Part shown: positions 45,293 through 54,942 of the stretch, piece after piece | Numbering within the stretch: the first letter of the stretch is position 1 | Layout: each line of letters begins with the position of its first letter | Assembly (NCBI RefSeq): GCF_015453285.1 | Contig: NZ_JADLZT010000003.1 | Location: 430,696 to 494,695 of the forward strand | Reading direction: 5' to 3' | Origin: Lysobacter niastensis | GTDB lineage: Bacteria; Pseudomonadota; Gammaproteobacteria; Xanthomonadales; Xanthomonadaceae | Length of the DNA: 64,000 bases | Translations under genes and position numbers: made by a program | The notes under the pieces: generated by a model | What the model was told of the DNA's origin: nothing | Database searches by the model: none | Seen by the model: only the letters and a program-made list of their open reading frames with translations

Positions 45293-45784
45293 CTAGGCGG
45301 TGCCGGCCTGCGCGCAGGCCGCGCAGACGCCGTGGACTTCCAGCGTCTGCGCCTGCGCAGTGAAGCCCAGTTCGCGCGCGCGCGCGCCGAGCAGTTCGAC
45401 GATGCGTTCGTCTTCCAGCTCGGTCGCGGACTGGCAACGGTCGCAGATCAGGAACGGCACCGCATGTTGCGCGGCACCCGGATGATGGCAGCCGACGTAG
45501 GCGTTGATCGAGGCGAGCTTGTGGATGAAGCCATGCTCGAGCAGGAAGTCCAGCGCGCGATACACGGTCGGCGGCGCGGCCGCATCGTGCGTGGCCTTCA
45601 TCTGGTCGAGCAGCTCATAGGCTTTCACCGGCCGGCCCGCATCGGCGATCAGCCGCAACGCATGGGCGCGGATCGGCGTCAGCCGCAATCCGCGCTGCTC
45701 GCACGCGCGCTCCACTTCGTGCACGAAGGCGTCGCCGTCGTGCACGTGGTGCTTGGGATCGGTGCAGGAGTGGTGGTGGCCCAT
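45293..45784 (-). CDS. zur: Zinc uptake regulator (Fur family)
   Basis: 163 residues from the ATG at 45784. A His-rich N-terminus (MGHHHSCTDPKHHVHD) precedes the Fur-type winged helix (LRLTPIRAHALRLIAD and PPTVYRALDFLLEHGF) and a dimerisation domain with structural CxxC pairs at 114-117 and 154-157. These features favour Zur over Fur. With zinc bound it represses uptake genes; the Zur-type palindrome at 41260 is a ready target. It is convergent with the MFS gene. Confidence 0.88.
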   Translation of the reverse strand: MGHHHSCTDPKHHVHDGDAFVHEVERACEQRGLRLTPIRAHALRLIADAGRPVKAYELLDQMKATHDAAAPPTVYRALDFLLEHGFIHKLASINAYVGCHHPGAAQHAVPFLICDRCQSATELEDERIVELLGARARELGFTAQAQTLEVHGVCAACAQAGTA

Positions 45785-45810
45785 GGCGTTCTCGTGTCCG
45801 CCCGACCGAT

Positions 45811-47217
45811 TTAGGCGCCGGCCGGCACTTTTGCAAGGGCCGCGTCGATCCGGCGCAGGGCCTCGTCCTGGCCGGCCAGGTACACCGTGTGCGAGATGTC
45901 CGGACTGACCTGGGTGCCGGTGATCGCCACGCGCAGCGGCTGGGCGACCTTGCCCATGCCGATGCCCAGCGCTTCGGCGGTCGCGTGCAGCGCGGCGCTG
46001 ACGGTCTCGGCGGTCCACGAACCCAGCTGCGCCAGACGCTCGCGCGCATCGGCCAGCGGCGCACGCGCGGCGGCACCGAGGTGCTTGGTGACGGCTGCGT
46101 CGTCGTACTGCGTCAGCGGTCCGAACCACACGGCGGCGCGCTCGGCCATGTCCTTGAGCGTCTGCACGCGGTCGCGCAATGCGACGACGATGTCGGCCGG
46201 CGCCGGGCCCTTGGCGAGGTCGTAACCGGCATTGCGCAGGTGCCATTCGAGGTGTTTACCAACTTCGACCGGATCGTCGCTCTTGAGGTACTGCTGGTTG
46301 AGCCAGCCGAGCTTGGCGGAATCCAGTCGAGACGCCTTCGAGTTGACGTCCTTCAGGTCGAAGAGCGAGGTCATCTCGGCGATCGAGAAGATCTCCTGGT
46401 CGCCGTGGGACCAGCCCAGGCGAACGAGGTAGTTCAGCAGGGCGTGCGGCAGGTAGCCGGCATCGCGGTACTGCATGACGTCGGCGGCGCCGGTGCGCTT
46501 GGACAGCTTGGCACCCTGCTCGTCGAGGATCATTGGCAGGTGCGCGAAATGTGGCACCGGCGCGCCCAGGGCGTTGTAGATGTTGATCTGGCGCGGCGTG
46601 TTGTTGACGTGGTCGTCTCCACGCACGACGTCGCTGATGCGCATGTCGATGTCGTCGACGACGACGGCGAAGTTGTAGGTCGGATAGCCGTCCGAGCGGA
46701 AGATCACCAGGTCGTCGAGCTCGCCGTTCGAGAACTCGATGCGCCCCTTGACCTTGTCCTCCCAGACGACGACGCCGTCGACGGGGTTCCGGAAGCGGAT
46801 CACCCGGTTGGGATCGTCGCGGAAGGGTTCGTTACGGTCGCGATAGGCGCCGTTGTAACGCGGCTTGTCGCCGGCGGCCATCGCCGCCTCGCGCATCGCC
46901 TCGAGCTCCTCCTTGGTCTCGTAGGCGTAGTACGCGGTGCCGGCTGCAACCATCTGCTCGGCGACTTCGCGGTAACGCTCGAGACGCTGGGTCTGGTAGA
47001 ACGGGCCTTCGTCGTAGCCCAGGCCCAGCCAGTCCATCGCCTCCAGGATCGCGTCGATCGCGGCCTGGGTGCTGCGCTCGCGATCGGTGTCCTCGACACG
47101 CAGGACGAACTGCCCGCCGTGGCGTCGCGCTTCCAGCCAGCAATACAGCGCGGTGCGCGCGCCACCGATGTGCAGGTAGCCGGTGGGACTGGGAGCGAAG
47201 CGGGTGCGGCGGGTCAT
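45811..47217 (-). CDS. gltX: Glutamyl-tRNA synthetase
   Basis: 468 residues from the ATG at 47217. Class I signatures are present: [14 protein letters not shown] (HIGH-equivalent) and KLSKR. It charges tRNA-Glu with glutamate. Domain order is the catalytic Rossmann fold, then the alpha-helical anticodon-binding cage. The length is normal. It lies 26 bp upstream of zur on the same strand, possibly sharing a transcript. No duplication or oddity seen. Confidence 0.97.
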   Translation of the reverse strand: MTRRTRFAPSPTGYLHIGGARTALYCWLEARRHGGQFVLRVEDTDRERSTQAAIDAILEAMDWLGLGYDEGPFYQTQRLERYREVAEQMVAAGTAYYAYETKEELEAMREAAMAAGDKPRYNGAYRDRNEPFRDDPNRVIRFRNPVDGVVVWEDKVKGRIEFSNGELDDLVIFRSDGYPTYNFAVVVDDIDMRISDVVRGDDHVNNTPRQINIYNALGAPVPHFAHLPMILDEQGAKLSKRTGAADVMQYRDAGYLPHALLNYLVRLGWSHGDQEIFSIAEMTSLFDLKDVNSKASRLDSAKLGWLNQQYLKSDDPVEVGKHLEWHLRNAGYDLAKGPAPADIVVALRDRVQTLKDMAERAAVWFGPLTQYDDAAVTKHLGAAARAPLADARERLAQLGSWTAETVSAALHATAEALGIGMGKVAQPLRVAITGTQVSPDISHTVYLAGQDEALRRIDAALAKVPAGA

Positions 47218-47412
47218 GGGGAGACTCGGAGTACGGCGGGAAAGGGGCGATTTTACCGGAGCGGGCCGGGGGACGGTCGGGCGCTCAGGACGAACGACGC
47301 GGGAAACATACGGTCCATCCTTGGCCGTGAGCGCAGCGTGCCCATGCATCGTTCGGCCCGCGCGCAGCACCGCAGTCGATGGATGGGCCGGGACCGGTCA
47401 CGCGCCGTGCCC

Positions 47413-47418
47413 TACAAT
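47413..47418 (+). promoter_or_regulatory. -10 TACAAT, probable leaderless lpxH promoter
   Basis: TACAAT ends eight bases before the ATG at 47427; no Shine-Dalgarno precedes the start. The -35 is weak. Confidence 0.45.
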
Positions 47419-47426
47419 CCGTCTCC

Positions 47427-48164
47427 ATGACCACGCTGTTCATCTCCGACCTCCACCTCGACGCCGAGCGCCCGCAGATCACCGATCTGTTCGGTCATTT
47501 CATCCGCAGCGAGGCACGCGGCGCGGATGCGCTCTACATCCTGGGCGACCTGTTCGAAGCCTGGGTCGGCGACGACGATCCGTCTGAGACCGGCGCTTTC
47601 GTCGCCTCCGAACTCGGCACGCTGCAGCGCTCCGGCGTGCCGGTGTATTTCGTGCGCGGCAACCGCGACTTCCTGCTTGGCGACGCCTATGCGCGCCGCG
47701 CCGGAATGACCATTCTTCCCGACCCGGCGGTCGTCATGCTGTACGGGCGCCCCACCCTGCTGATGCACGGCGACCTGCTGTGCACCGACGACGTCGCCTA
47801 CCAGCAGTTCCGTGCGCAGACCCGCAAGCCGGAATGGCAGGCGCAGTTCCTCGGGCAGCCGCTGGCCGCCCGCATCGCGTTCGCGCAACAGGCACGAGCG
47901 GCCAGCAAGGCGCACCAGAGCGGACTGCAGGACCAGGGCCGGATGGAAACCATCACCGACGTCGCGCCAGCCACCGTCTCCAGCACGTTTGCCCGCTATG
48001 GCATCGACACGCTGATCCACGGCCACACGCACCGCCCGGCCGTGCACGAAATGGAAATCGAAGGCCGCACCTGCCGGCGCATCGTGCTCGGCGACTGGTA
48101 CGACCAGGGATCGGTGCTGCGCGTGGATGCGAACGGCTTCGACCTGCAGCGGCTGACGGCCTGA
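47427..48164 (+). CDS. lpxH: UDP-2,3-diacylglucosamine diphosphatase
   Basis: 245 residues. It hydrolyses UDP-2,3-diacylglucosamine to lipid X in lipid A synthesis. The calcineurin-like metal sites are all visible: [33 protein letters not shown] and [10 protein letters not shown]. Length matches LpxH. Start chosen at the ATG just after TACAAT; an in-frame ATG at 47379 would begin upstream of that promoter. It is divergent from gltX. Confidence 0.96.
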   Translation: MTTLFISDLHLDAERPQITDLFGHFIRSEARGADALYILGDLFEAWVGDDDPSETGAFVASELGTLQRSGVPVYFVRGNRDFLLGDAYARRAGMTILPDPAVVMLYGRPTLLMHGDLLCTDDVAYQQFRAQTRKPEWQAQFLGQPLAARIAFAQQARAASKAHQSGLQDQGRMETITDVAPATVSSTFARYGIDTLIHGHTHRPAVHEMEIEGRTCRRIVLGDWYDQGSVLRVDANGFDLQRLTA

Positions 48165-48173
48165 AGCCAAGCT

Positions 48174-48228
48174 AGCGCTTTCAGCCGCGACGGATTTCTT
48201 GGTCGGCCGGATCGCAGCTAAAGCCGCT
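48174..48228. repeat. REP-like inverted repeat pair
   Basis: AGCGCTTTCAGCCGCGAC (48174-48191) and ATCGCAGCTAAAGCCGCT (48211-48228) are imperfect inverted copies, close to the GCGGCTTTAGCTGCGA-type repeat widely spread in pseudomonads and xanthomonads. It lies between two convergent genes. Confidence 0.55.
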
Positions 48229-48239
48229 CCCACGCCCAC

Positions 48240-49046
48240 TCAACCGGCCAGTTTCTCCAGCGCCGCCAGCTCTTCCTCATCGAAGCCGGCATCGCTGCGC
48301 GCAGCGTGGTTGAACGGTCCGTAGAGCACGGAGCGCGCGTACTCGGCCAGCAGTTCGCGGAAACGCGGCAGCGGATCGACGCCCGCGCGCTCGCAATGCC
48401 AGCGAAACCAGCGCGAGCCGGCCGCTACGTGCGCCACTTCCTCGCGCAGGATCACTTCCAGGATGTCGGCGGTGGCGTGGTCGCCGAGCGAACGCAGCTT
48501 GACGATCATTCCCGGCGTCACGTCGAGGCCGCGCGCCTCCAGCACGCGCGGCACCAGCGCCATGCGTGCGAGGCCGTCATGCGCGGTCTTCTCGGCCATT
48601 TCCCACAGGCCGTTGTGCGCATCGAAATCGCCGTAGTCGTAGTCATGCTCGCGCAGCCGTTCGCGCAGCATGACGAAGTGGCGTGCCTCGTCCTGCGCCA
48701 CGCCGACCCAGTCGGCATAGAACTCCCGCGGCATGCCGCGAAAGCGGTACGCCGCGTCCCAAGCCAGATCGATCGCGTTGAACTCGATGTGCGCGATGGC
48801 ATGGACGAATGCAGCCCGGCCTTCGTTGCTGCCGAAGCCGCGCCTGGGCAGGTCGCGTGGATGCACAAGTTGTGGCCGTGGCGGCCGGCCTGGCATGGCA
48901 ATCGCTCGTGGCGGCGGTGCGTCTTCCGGCATGTCCAGCTCGCCGCGTGCGAAAGCCTGCGCCGCGGCGAACGTCAGCTCTACCTTGGTTTCGGGCGTGG
49001 CCGCATCGAGGCAGGCGCGCGCAGCGTCAAACAGCGAGCGGGACAT
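48240..49046 (-). CDS. DUF455 ferritin-like protein
   Basis: 268 residues from the ATG at 49046. A four-helix ferritin-like core with repeated Glu/His metal motifs is visible: IAHIEFNAIDL, AQDEARHF and LREEVAHVAAG. These ExxH arrangements bind a di-iron site. DUF455 proteins (PF04305) are often annotated as putative iron or tRNA-hydroxylase-like enzymes, but activity is not established. It is downstream of the RraB-like gene with a 4-bp gap, probably cotranscribed. Confidence 0.88.
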   Translation of the reverse strand: MSRSLFDAARACLDAATPETKVELTFAAAQAFARGELDMPEDAPPPRAIAMPGRPPRPQLVHPRDLPRRGFGSNEGRAAFVHAIAHIEFNAIDLAWDAAYRFRGMPREFYADWVGVAQDEARHFVMLRERLREHDYDYGDFDAHNGLWEMAEKTAHDGLARMALVPRVLEARGLDVTPGMIVKLRSLGDHATADILEVILREEVAHVAAGSRWFRWHCERAGVDPLPRFRELLAEYARSVLYGPFNHAARSDAGFDEEELAALEKLAG

Positions 49047-49050
49047 GGCG

Positions 49051-49434
49051 TCAGCGCGCGTCGTCCGCTTCGTCTGCATCGTCCGCGGCATCGCCAGCCG
49101 TGGGGCAGGCCCAGCCGTCCGGATAGCCGCCGTGGTCACCGGCCAACGCTACGAGCTGCTTTTCCAGCGCGGTGATGCCGGCGTGCGAAGGCGCCATCAC
49201 GCGCACCGCGACGACCTGCCAGATGCCTTCCTCGTCGACTTCCGGCGCTCCAATCGCCAGCGCCGGCAATGCCGAGGCGGCTTCGGCGAATGCACGCGCG
49301 CGCGCTTCGTCGGCGAAGACATGGAAGAACTCGATGCCGCGCTCGACGCTGAGGTCGTCGCCGTCCTCGACCATCTGCCGCAGCACCTGGCCGTTCTCGT
49401 CGTCCGGAATCATCGCCAGCCGCAGCTCGCGCAT
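49051..49434 (-). CDS. RraB-like (ribonuclease E regulator) protein
   Basis: 127 residues from the ATG at 49434. The RraB domain shows VEDGDDLSVERGIEFFHVF and, near the end, ITALEKQLVALAGDHGGYPDGW; the acidic tail (GDAADDADEADDAR) is also typical of RraB. In E. coli RraB binds RNase E and changes mRNA decay. The gene lies 2 bp from purF and 4 bp from the DUF455 gene in the same direction, so it is probably at the end of the cvpA-purF operon. Confidence 0.75.
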   Translation of the reverse strand: MRELRLAMIPDDENGQVLRQMVEDGDDLSVERGIEFFHVFADEARARAFAEAASALPALAIGAPEVDEEGIWQVVAVRVMAPSHAGITALEKQLVALAGDHGGYPDGWACPTAGDAADDADEADDAR

Positions 49435-49436
49435 GG

Positions 49437-50903
49437 TCAGGCCCGCCGCGTCTTCTTGGCTTCGTCGGACCGCAACTGGCGCAGACGCTCGAAGTAGCCA
49501 GGCTCGATGCCGGTGACGTACTCGCCGTTGAAGCACGAGGAGTCGAAGTGGTCGATGCGCTTCTTCGGACCGGACACAGCCTCCTCCAGGTCCTCGAGGT
49601 CCTGGTAGATCAGCCAGTCGCAGCCGAGCAGCTGCTGCACGTCATCGTCGGTGCGGTCGTGGGCAACCAGTTCCTCGGCGGACGGCATGTCGATGCCGTA
49701 CACGTTGGGATAGCGCACGGCGGGAGCCGCCGAGGCCAGGTAGACCTTGCGCGCACCGGCGTCGCGCGCCATCTGCACGATCTGGCGCGACGTGGTGCCA
49801 CGCACGATCGAATCATCGACCAGCAGCACGACGCGGTTGCGGAACTCGAGCGGGATCGGGTTGAGCTTGCGGCGCACCGACTTCGCGCGCTCGCCCTGCC
49901 CCGGCATGATGAAGGTGCGGCCGACGTAACGATTCTTGATGAAGCCCTCGCGGTACTTCACGCCGAGCACGTTGGAAATCTCCAGCGCGGCGTCGCGCGA
50001 GGTGTCCGGGATCGGGATCACCGTGTCGATGTCGTGGTCCGGTCGCAGGCGCAGGATCTTCTCGCCGAGCTTCTGGCCCATGCGCATGCGCGCCTTGTGC
50101 ACGGAGACCTCGTCCATCATCGAATCGGGACGGGCGAAGTACACATACTCGAAGATGCACGGCGTGTGCTGGCGCGGCTCGGCGCACTGGCGCGTGAACA
50201 GTTCACCGCGCGCCGTGACCACGACGCCCTCGCCCGGGCGTACGTCGCGCAGGCGCTCGAAGCCGAGCAGGTCGAGCGCAACCGACTCCGACGCCACCGC
50301 GTACTCGTCCTGGCCGCCACTCGTGCGCTTGCCCAGCACCAGCGGACGGATGCCGTTGGGATCGCGGAACGCGACCATGCCCAGGCCCAGCACGGTGGCG
50401 ACGACGGCGAAGCCACCGATGCAGCGGCGATTCACTCCCTCGATGGCCTTGAACGCGACCTCGGGATTGAGCGCTTTCTGCGTACCGAGTTCATGCGCGA
50501 ACACGTTCAGCAGCACTTCCGAATCGGAGTCGGTGTTGACGTTGCGGCGATCCTGCTCGAACACCTCGCGGCGCAGCGCGTCGGTATTGATCAGGTTGCC
50601 GTTGTGCGCCAGCGCGATGCCGAACGGCGAATTGACGTAGAACGGCTGCGCCTCGTCCGAGCCTTCGCTGCCCGCGGTCGGGTACCGGCAATGGCCGATG
50701 CCGACGCGGCCTTCGAGCAGGCTCATCGACTTCTCGTCGAAGACGTCGCTGACCAGGCCGTTACCCTTGTGCACGCGCAGCTTGTTGCCGTAGGCGGTGG
50801 CGATGCCGGCAGCATCCTGGCCGCGGTGCTGCAGCACCGTCAGGCCGTCGTAGAGCTGCGCCGCGACGTCGTTGTGGCCGACGATACCGATGATGCCGCA
50901 CAT
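49437..50903 (-). CDS. purF: Amidophosphoribosyltransferase
   Basis: 488 residues from the ATG at 50903. It converts PRPP and glutamine to phosphoribosylamine, the first committed step of purine synthesis. The N-terminal nucleophile Cys2 ([10 protein letters not shown]) is exposed after Met removal, and the PRPP loop is [14 protein letters not shown] near residue 365. There is no propeptide and no iron-sulfur cysteine set, as in E. coli PurF. It follows cvpA by 49 bp, the conserved cvpA-purF order. Confidence 0.97.
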   Translation of the reverse strand: MCGIIGIVGHNDVAAQLYDGLTVLQHRGQDAAGIATAYGNKLRVHKGNGLVSDVFDEKSMSLLEGRVGIGHCRYPTAGSEGSDEAQPFYVNSPFGIALAHNGNLINTDALRREVFEQDRRNVNTDSDSEVLLNVFAHELGTQKALNPEVAFKAIEGVNRRCIGGFAVVATVLGLGMVAFRDPNGIRPLVLGKRTSGGQDEYAVASESVALDLLGFERLRDVRPGEGVVVTARGELFTRQCAEPRQHTPCIFEYVYFARPDSMMDEVSVHKARMRMGQKLGEKILRLRPDHDIDTVIPIPDTSRDAALEISNVLGVKYREGFIKNRYVGRTFIMPGQGERAKSVRRKLNPIPLEFRNRVVLLVDDSIVRGTTSRQIVQMARDAGARKVYLASAAPAVRYPNVYGIDMPSAEELVAHDRTDDDVQQLLGCDWLIYQDLEDLEEAVSGPKKRIDHFDSSCFNGEYVTGIEPGYFERLRQLRSDEAKKTRRA

Positions 50904-50952
50904 GGTGATGAATCCTGCTGTGAAGTTGTCTGTTGCCGTTGCAGCGCGCCGA

Positions 50953-51516
50953 TCAGGCTTCGCTGACCGGCGCCGGCAGCGCCTGGGGATCGTTCCCCGG
51001 CGACGGCGCCTCGATGTTGTCTCGACCATCCAGGTCTACCTGCGCAGCCACCCATTCGGGCAGCCATCCGCGCAGCCATTGCGCGCCCGGCACGAATACC
51101 GGAACCACCTGCGAGCTCTGCCATTGCGGCTCGCGCGGCATCCCGGTCAGGCCCAGGATCAGCACCAGCGTGCAGGCGACGAACGCACCGCGCGCGAGTC
51201 CCAAGCCCAGGCCGAGCGTGCGATCCAGCCCGCTCAGACCCGCCGAGTGCACGGCCTTGCGCACCGCCCAGCCCACCAGGCCCACCACCACCATGACGGC
51301 GATGAAGCTCAGGGCGTAGCCGATGACCAGCTCGCCCGCGCCGACTTCGCCGTCCTTGGACATCAACAGCGCCAGTTGCGCGCCGAACCGGAACGCCGCC
51401 CAGCCCGCCAGCAGCCAGGCCACCAGCGAGGCCAGTACGCCGACGAAGCCCCGCATCAGGCCGAACAGCGCCGACACGACGACCACCGCCAGCAGCATCC
51501 AGTCGACCGCGCTCAT
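50953..51516 (-). CDS. cvpA: CvpA-family membrane protein
   Basis: 187 residues with four TM segments in the first 120 positions ([69 protein letters not shown]). CvpA is required for colicin V production and linked to envelope function in other bacteria, mechanism unknown. Operon with purF. The C-terminal soluble tail is short and acidic. It follows the SPOR gene by 12 bp. Confidence 0.92.
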   Translation of the reverse strand: MSAVDWMLLAVVVVSALFGLMRGFVGVLASLVAWLLAGWAAFRFGAQLALLMSKDGEVGAGELVIGYALSFIAVMVVVGLVGWAVRKAVHSAGLSGLDRTLGLGLGLARGAFVACTLVLILGLTGMPREPQWQSSQVVPVFVPGAQWLRGWLPEWVAAQVDLDGRDNIEAPSPGNDPQALPAPVSEA

Positions 51517-51528
51517 CGTGTCACCCGG

Positions 51529-52566
51529 TCAGGGATGCGGACGAACGATGCCGTCGATGCCGAGCTTGGCCGCGACCTGCGACTTGAGCTGGTCGGCCTC
51601 GGCGCGGCTGACGACGGGACCGATCCGGACCCGGTTCAACATGCCCTTGTCGGTACGAACCTGTTCCACGAATGCACTGAAGCCGGAAGCACGCGCCCGG
51701 TCGCGCAGCTTGCTGGCGTCGTCGGCGTTGCCGAAGGCACCCAGCTGCACGGCGAATCCGATACCGGACGCAGCCGGCTTGGCCGGCGCATCGACGGGCT
51801 TCTGTGCGGCCGCGACCGGCGTGGCCGCCGCGGGCTTCGGCTTGGCCGGCTTCGGCTCGACGATCTCGGCGGTGGCCGTCGGCTTGGCCGGTTCCGGCGG
51901 CAGCGCCGTCGGCTTGGATGTGGTGGCGGGAGCGGCCTCGTTCAACGGAACGGCCGCGGACACCGACGCCGGCTTCGGCGCGCTCGCCAGGGCGGGTGCC
52001 GCCGAGTCGGCCTCGGCATCGAGGGTCACGACCTTGGCATTGACGTCGTTGCGCACCTTGGCCGAGTCGACGCGGGCGGCCTCGGCTTCTGCCTGCGTGG
52101 CATACGGTCCGATCCTGACCCGATGCAGGGTGCGGCCACTGTTCTTCACGGCCTCGTCGTACCCCGGCAGCTGTGCAGCCTGTAGCGCCTGGACCACGCG
52201 CTGCGCGTCGGCGGCGGTGGCGTAGCTGCCGAAGCTCACGGCGAAATCGCCACCGGCCACGGCCGCTGGCTGCATTCCACCCGCTGGTGCGGGCGGCGCC
52301 GCTGCGGCGGTGTCGACCGTCGGTAGCCGTTCGCCTTCGGCGGTCGCGTCCATTCCGACCACGCCACCCTTGGGGGCGTCACCCGGCGCCACCAGCGGCA
52401 GTTCGCGAGTCTCGAACTGGCCTTGCGGCGCGTTGGGAAGGGTCAGGGGAACGTCGGAAGCGCCGCTTTCGGGGGCAGGCCCCTTGATCAGCATCGGCAG
52501 GAAGATCACCGCGAGTGCGACGAGAACGGCGGCGCCGATCAGTCGCTGTTTCAGGGCTGGTTCCAT
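51529..52566 (-). CDS. Membrane-anchored protein with two SPOR domains (DedD-like)
   Basis: 345 residues from the ATG at 52566. One N-terminal TM (IGAAVLVALAVIFLPMLI) is followed by a Pro/Ala-rich periplasmic linker. Two SPOR domains are visible: FAVSFGSYATAADAQRV...LHRVRIGPYA (about 107-170) and FAVQLGAFGNADDASKL near 270-340. SPOR domains bind denuded septal peptidoglycan, so a cell-division role is likely. DedD has one SPOR domain; two is less usual. It lies between folC and cvpA, the normal order. Confidence 0.92.
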   Translation of the reverse strand: MEPALKQRLIGAAVLVALAVIFLPMLIKGPAPESGASDVPLTLPNAPQGQFETRELPLVAPGDAPKGGVVGMDATAEGERLPTVDTAAAAPPAPAGGMQPAAVAGGDFAVSFGSYATAADAQRVVQALQAAQLPGYDEAVKNSGRTLHRVRIGPYATQAEAEAARVDSAKVRNDVNAKVVTLDAEADSAAPALASAPKPASVSAAVPLNEAAPATTSKPTALPPEPAKPTATAEIVEPKPAKPKPAAATPVAAAQKPVDAPAKPAASGIGFAVQLGAFGNADDASKLRDRARASGFSAFVEQVRTDKGMLNRVRIGPVVSRAEADQLKSQVAAKLGIDGIVRPHP

Positions 52567-52648
52567 CGGTCTCGCACGGCAAAGGGCGGATCGCCGCGCG
52601 GAATTATAACCCCGCGATCGCCCGCGCCCCGGCCCTCGCTGCCGCCGT

Positions 52649-53947
52649 TCAGTGACGGGCGAGCCAGTCGAGCGCGGTAGCGGCGGTGTGGAACGAGCCG
52701 AACACGAGCACGCGATCGCCGCTGCGCGCCTGTTGCAGCGCGGCTTCCAGCGCCCGGTCGACCCGTTCATGGCGCGACGCGTTCGCCGCCGCGGACGCAG
52801 CCAGGCGCTGCGCCAGCGCTTCAACCGTACCTCCGCGCGGACCGGCATCGGCCAGCCCGGCCAGGTGCCAGTGCGCGATCTGCGGCGCCAGCGACTCCAC
52901 GACGCCGGCCACGTCCTTGTCGGCGAGCGCCGCGAAAACGGCATGCACCGTTCCACTGGCGGGAGCCGCCGACAGCCAGGCCGACAGCGAGCGCGCTGCC
53001 TGCGGGTTGTGGGCCACGTCGACGACCACGTCGACACCGTCGCGATCGAATCGCTGCAGGCGGCCACGCACCTCGGCCCGGGCGATGCCCTCGGCGATGG
53101 CGTTGCGCGGCAGCGGGCGCGGCGGCCGGCCCAGCGCGCGCAACGCGGCGATCGCCACCGCGGCATTGCGCAATTGCACCGGCGCGGCCAGGCGCGGCAT
53201 AGGCAGCTCCATGCGATGCCCGACCTCGCGCCAGCGCCAGCGTGGCTGGCCCTCGTCCTTGGCTGCGCTCTGCGGAATCGGCTCGAAAAAGAAGTCGTTG
53301 GCGATGCGCCAGGTCGACGCCCCGATCCGGTAGGCATGGCCGAGCACGCTCGACGGCGGATCGTCGTCGCCGAGCACCAGCGGCTTCCACGCCCGCGCGA
53401 TTCCGGCCTTCTCGAAACCGATCGCCTCGCGGTCTTCGCCGAGGTAGTCCTGATGGTCGAGATCGACCGTCGTGATCACGGCAACATCCGGATCGACCAG
53501 GTTGGTCGCGTCCAGGCGTCCGCCGAGGCCCACCTCGAGGATCGCCAGATCGAGCCTGGCGCGTTCGAACAACCACAGTGCGGCCAGCGTGCCGTATTCG
53601 AAATAGGTCAGCTGGGTCTCGCCGCGTGCCACCTCGATCGCCTCGAACGCCTCGACAAGGCCGGCATCGTCAGCGTCGGCGCCGTCGATGCGCACACGCT
53701 CGTTGTAGGCCAGCAGGTGCGGCGAGGTGTAGGCGCCCACCTTCCAGCCGGCGGCACGCGCCATCGACTCGATGAAGGCCACCGTCGAGCCCTTGCCGTT
53801 GGTGCCGCCGACGGTGATGACCTTCTTCGCCGGGCGCTTGAGTCCGAGCCGCTGCGCGACCTCGCGGATGCGATCGAGCCCCATGTCGATGGACTTGGGG
53901 TGGATGCGTTCGATGTAGGCGAGCCAGTCGGGAAGCGTGCGGGTCAT
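52649..53947 (-). CDS. folC: Bifunctional dihydrofolate synthase/folylpolyglutamate synthase
   Basis: 432 residues from the ATG at 53947. Mur-ligase fold: the P-loop VGGTNGKGSTVAFIE near residue 50, then VGLGGRLDATNLV and DHQDYLG, and a C-terminal domain with VDVAHNPQAARSL. It adds glutamate to dihydropteroate and to folates. Length is normal. The folC-SPOR-cvpA-purF order is conserved in gammaproteobacteria, so cotranscription is likely. Confidence 0.96.
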   Translation of the reverse strand: MTRTLPDWLAYIERIHPKSIDMGLDRIREVAQRLGLKRPAKKVITVGGTNGKGSTVAFIESMARAAGWKVGAYTSPHLLAYNERVRIDGADADDAGLVEAFEAIEVARGETQLTYFEYGTLAALWLFERARLDLAILEVGLGGRLDATNLVDPDVAVITTVDLDHQDYLGEDREAIGFEKAGIARAWKPLVLGDDDPPSSVLGHAYRIGASTWRIANDFFFEPIPQSAAKDEGQPRWRWREVGHRMELPMPRLAAPVQLRNAAVAIAALRALGRPPRPLPRNAIAEGIARAEVRGRLQRFDRDGVDVVVDVAHNPQAARSLSAWLSAAPASGTVHAVFAALADKDVAGVVESLAPQIAHWHLAGLADAGPRGGTVEALAQRLAASAAANASRHERVDRALEAALQQARSGDRVLVFGSFHTAATALDWLARH

Positions 53948-53994
53948 GGGGCGCATTTTACGTGCCCTGCCGCCAGGCGAACGCTGCGCCGACA

Positions 53995-54262
53995 AATGCC
54001 CCTCATCCGGCCGTTCGGGCCACTTTCTCAGCCCTGCACTCCCTTCGGTCGCCGCAAGCGGGAGAAGGGATGCGCCAGCCCCTTGATGGAAGACTTGTCA
54101 AAGCCCCTTGCGGGAGGCAAGTCAAAGCCCTCAGGAAAACGCGCCAAAGCCCCTCTCCCGCTCGCGGGAGAGGGGTTGGGGTGAGGGGTGCTTTTCGCGG
54201 GAATCAAAGCACCCTCATCCGCCCTGCGGGCACCTTCTCCCGCAGGCGGGAGAAGGAACTTT
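53995..54262. repeat. Cluster of palindromic dispersed repeats
   Basis: At least three related palindromic units lie here: about 54001-54066, 54148-54195 (CCCTCTCCCG/CGGGAGAGGG with a CTCG loop) and 54210-54256 (CTTCTCCCG/CGGGAGAAG with CAGG). Short TCAAAGCCC direct copies separate them. This is the type of CTCTCCCGCTCGCGGGAGAG element spread widely in xanthomonads. It fills the 337-bp gap between folC and the phosphatase gene; no protein is supported. Confidence 0.65.
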
Positions 54263-54284
54263 CAACCCAACTCAAGCCTGGGCT

Positions 54285-54926
54285 TCACAACGCCCGATGC
54301 ACCGCCTCGCCGAACAGCAGGGTGTGGTGCGAGCAGTCGTTGAGTCGCACCACGTCGAGGTGGTCGACATCCGCGCCCTCCAGCAGGTTCAGCGTCGTCG
54401 GCGCCTGCCGGAAACTCCACAACCGCGCGAGCGGGATGCCGAGTACGTGGCACAGCAGCACGCGGTTGACCGCGTCATGCGCGACCACCAGCAGCGTGTC
54501 GTCCACGCCCAGGCCTTCGGTGGCGCGGGCGAATGCCGGCCAGGCGCGGTCGAACACGTGCTGCAGCGACTCGCCTTCCGGCATCAGCACTTCGTGCGGG
54601 GTATCGCGCCACGCGCGCAGGCGCTCTCCATCGCGCTCGCGGATCTCGCTCGCCAACAGCCCCTCCCAGGTGCCGTGGGCGATCTCCATCAGGCCGGGAT
54701 CCAATGTCAGCGGCAGGTCGCGATCGCCCAACGCGAGTTCGGCGGTGTGGCGCGCGCGCGTGAGCGGTGAAGCAACCGCCCGGGTGATGGCGACATCGCG
54801 CAGGCGTTCGCCGAGCGCGCGTGCCTGCGCGATGCCGACTGGCGACAGCGGGATGTCTTCCTGGCCCTGGTAGCGGCCTTCGGCGTTCCACGGCGTCTCG
54901 CCGTGACGGGCTAGCAGAATGCGCAT
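54285..54926 (-). CDS. Histidine phosphatase (phosphoglycerate mutase-like)
   Basis: 213 residues from the ATG at 54926. The RHG motif (LLARHGETPWN near the start) contains the phospho-accepting His, and VVAHDAVNRVL later has the second His. Segments SPLTRARHTAELA and the catalytic Glu in EIAHGTWEG are also family features. Such enzymes are cofactor-dependent phosphatases acting on phosphosugars or cobalamin/thiamine intermediates; substrate unknown. It follows serA by 16 bp on the same strand. Confidence 0.9.
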   Translation of the reverse strand: MRILLARHGETPWNAEGRYQGQEDIPLSPVGIAQARALGERLRDVAITRAVASPLTRARHTAELALGDRDLPLTLDPGLMEIAHGTWEGLLASEIRERDGERLRAWRDTPHEVLMPEGESLQHVFDRAWPAFARATEGLGVDDTLLVVAHDAVNRVLLCHVLGIPLARLWSFRQAPTTLNLLEGADVDHLDVVRLNDCSHHTLLFGEAVHRAL

Positions 54927-54942
54927 GGGTAGTGTGAGGCCC

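Noticed and set aside
47379..47426. Longer N-terminus for LpxH from the ATG at 47379
   Set aside because: It would place the start before the TACAAT promoter element and add residues absent from LpxH proteins.
53995..54262. CRISPR-like repeats
   Set aside because: The units are palindromic dispersed repeats with unequal spacing, without fixed repeat-spacer length or cas genes.
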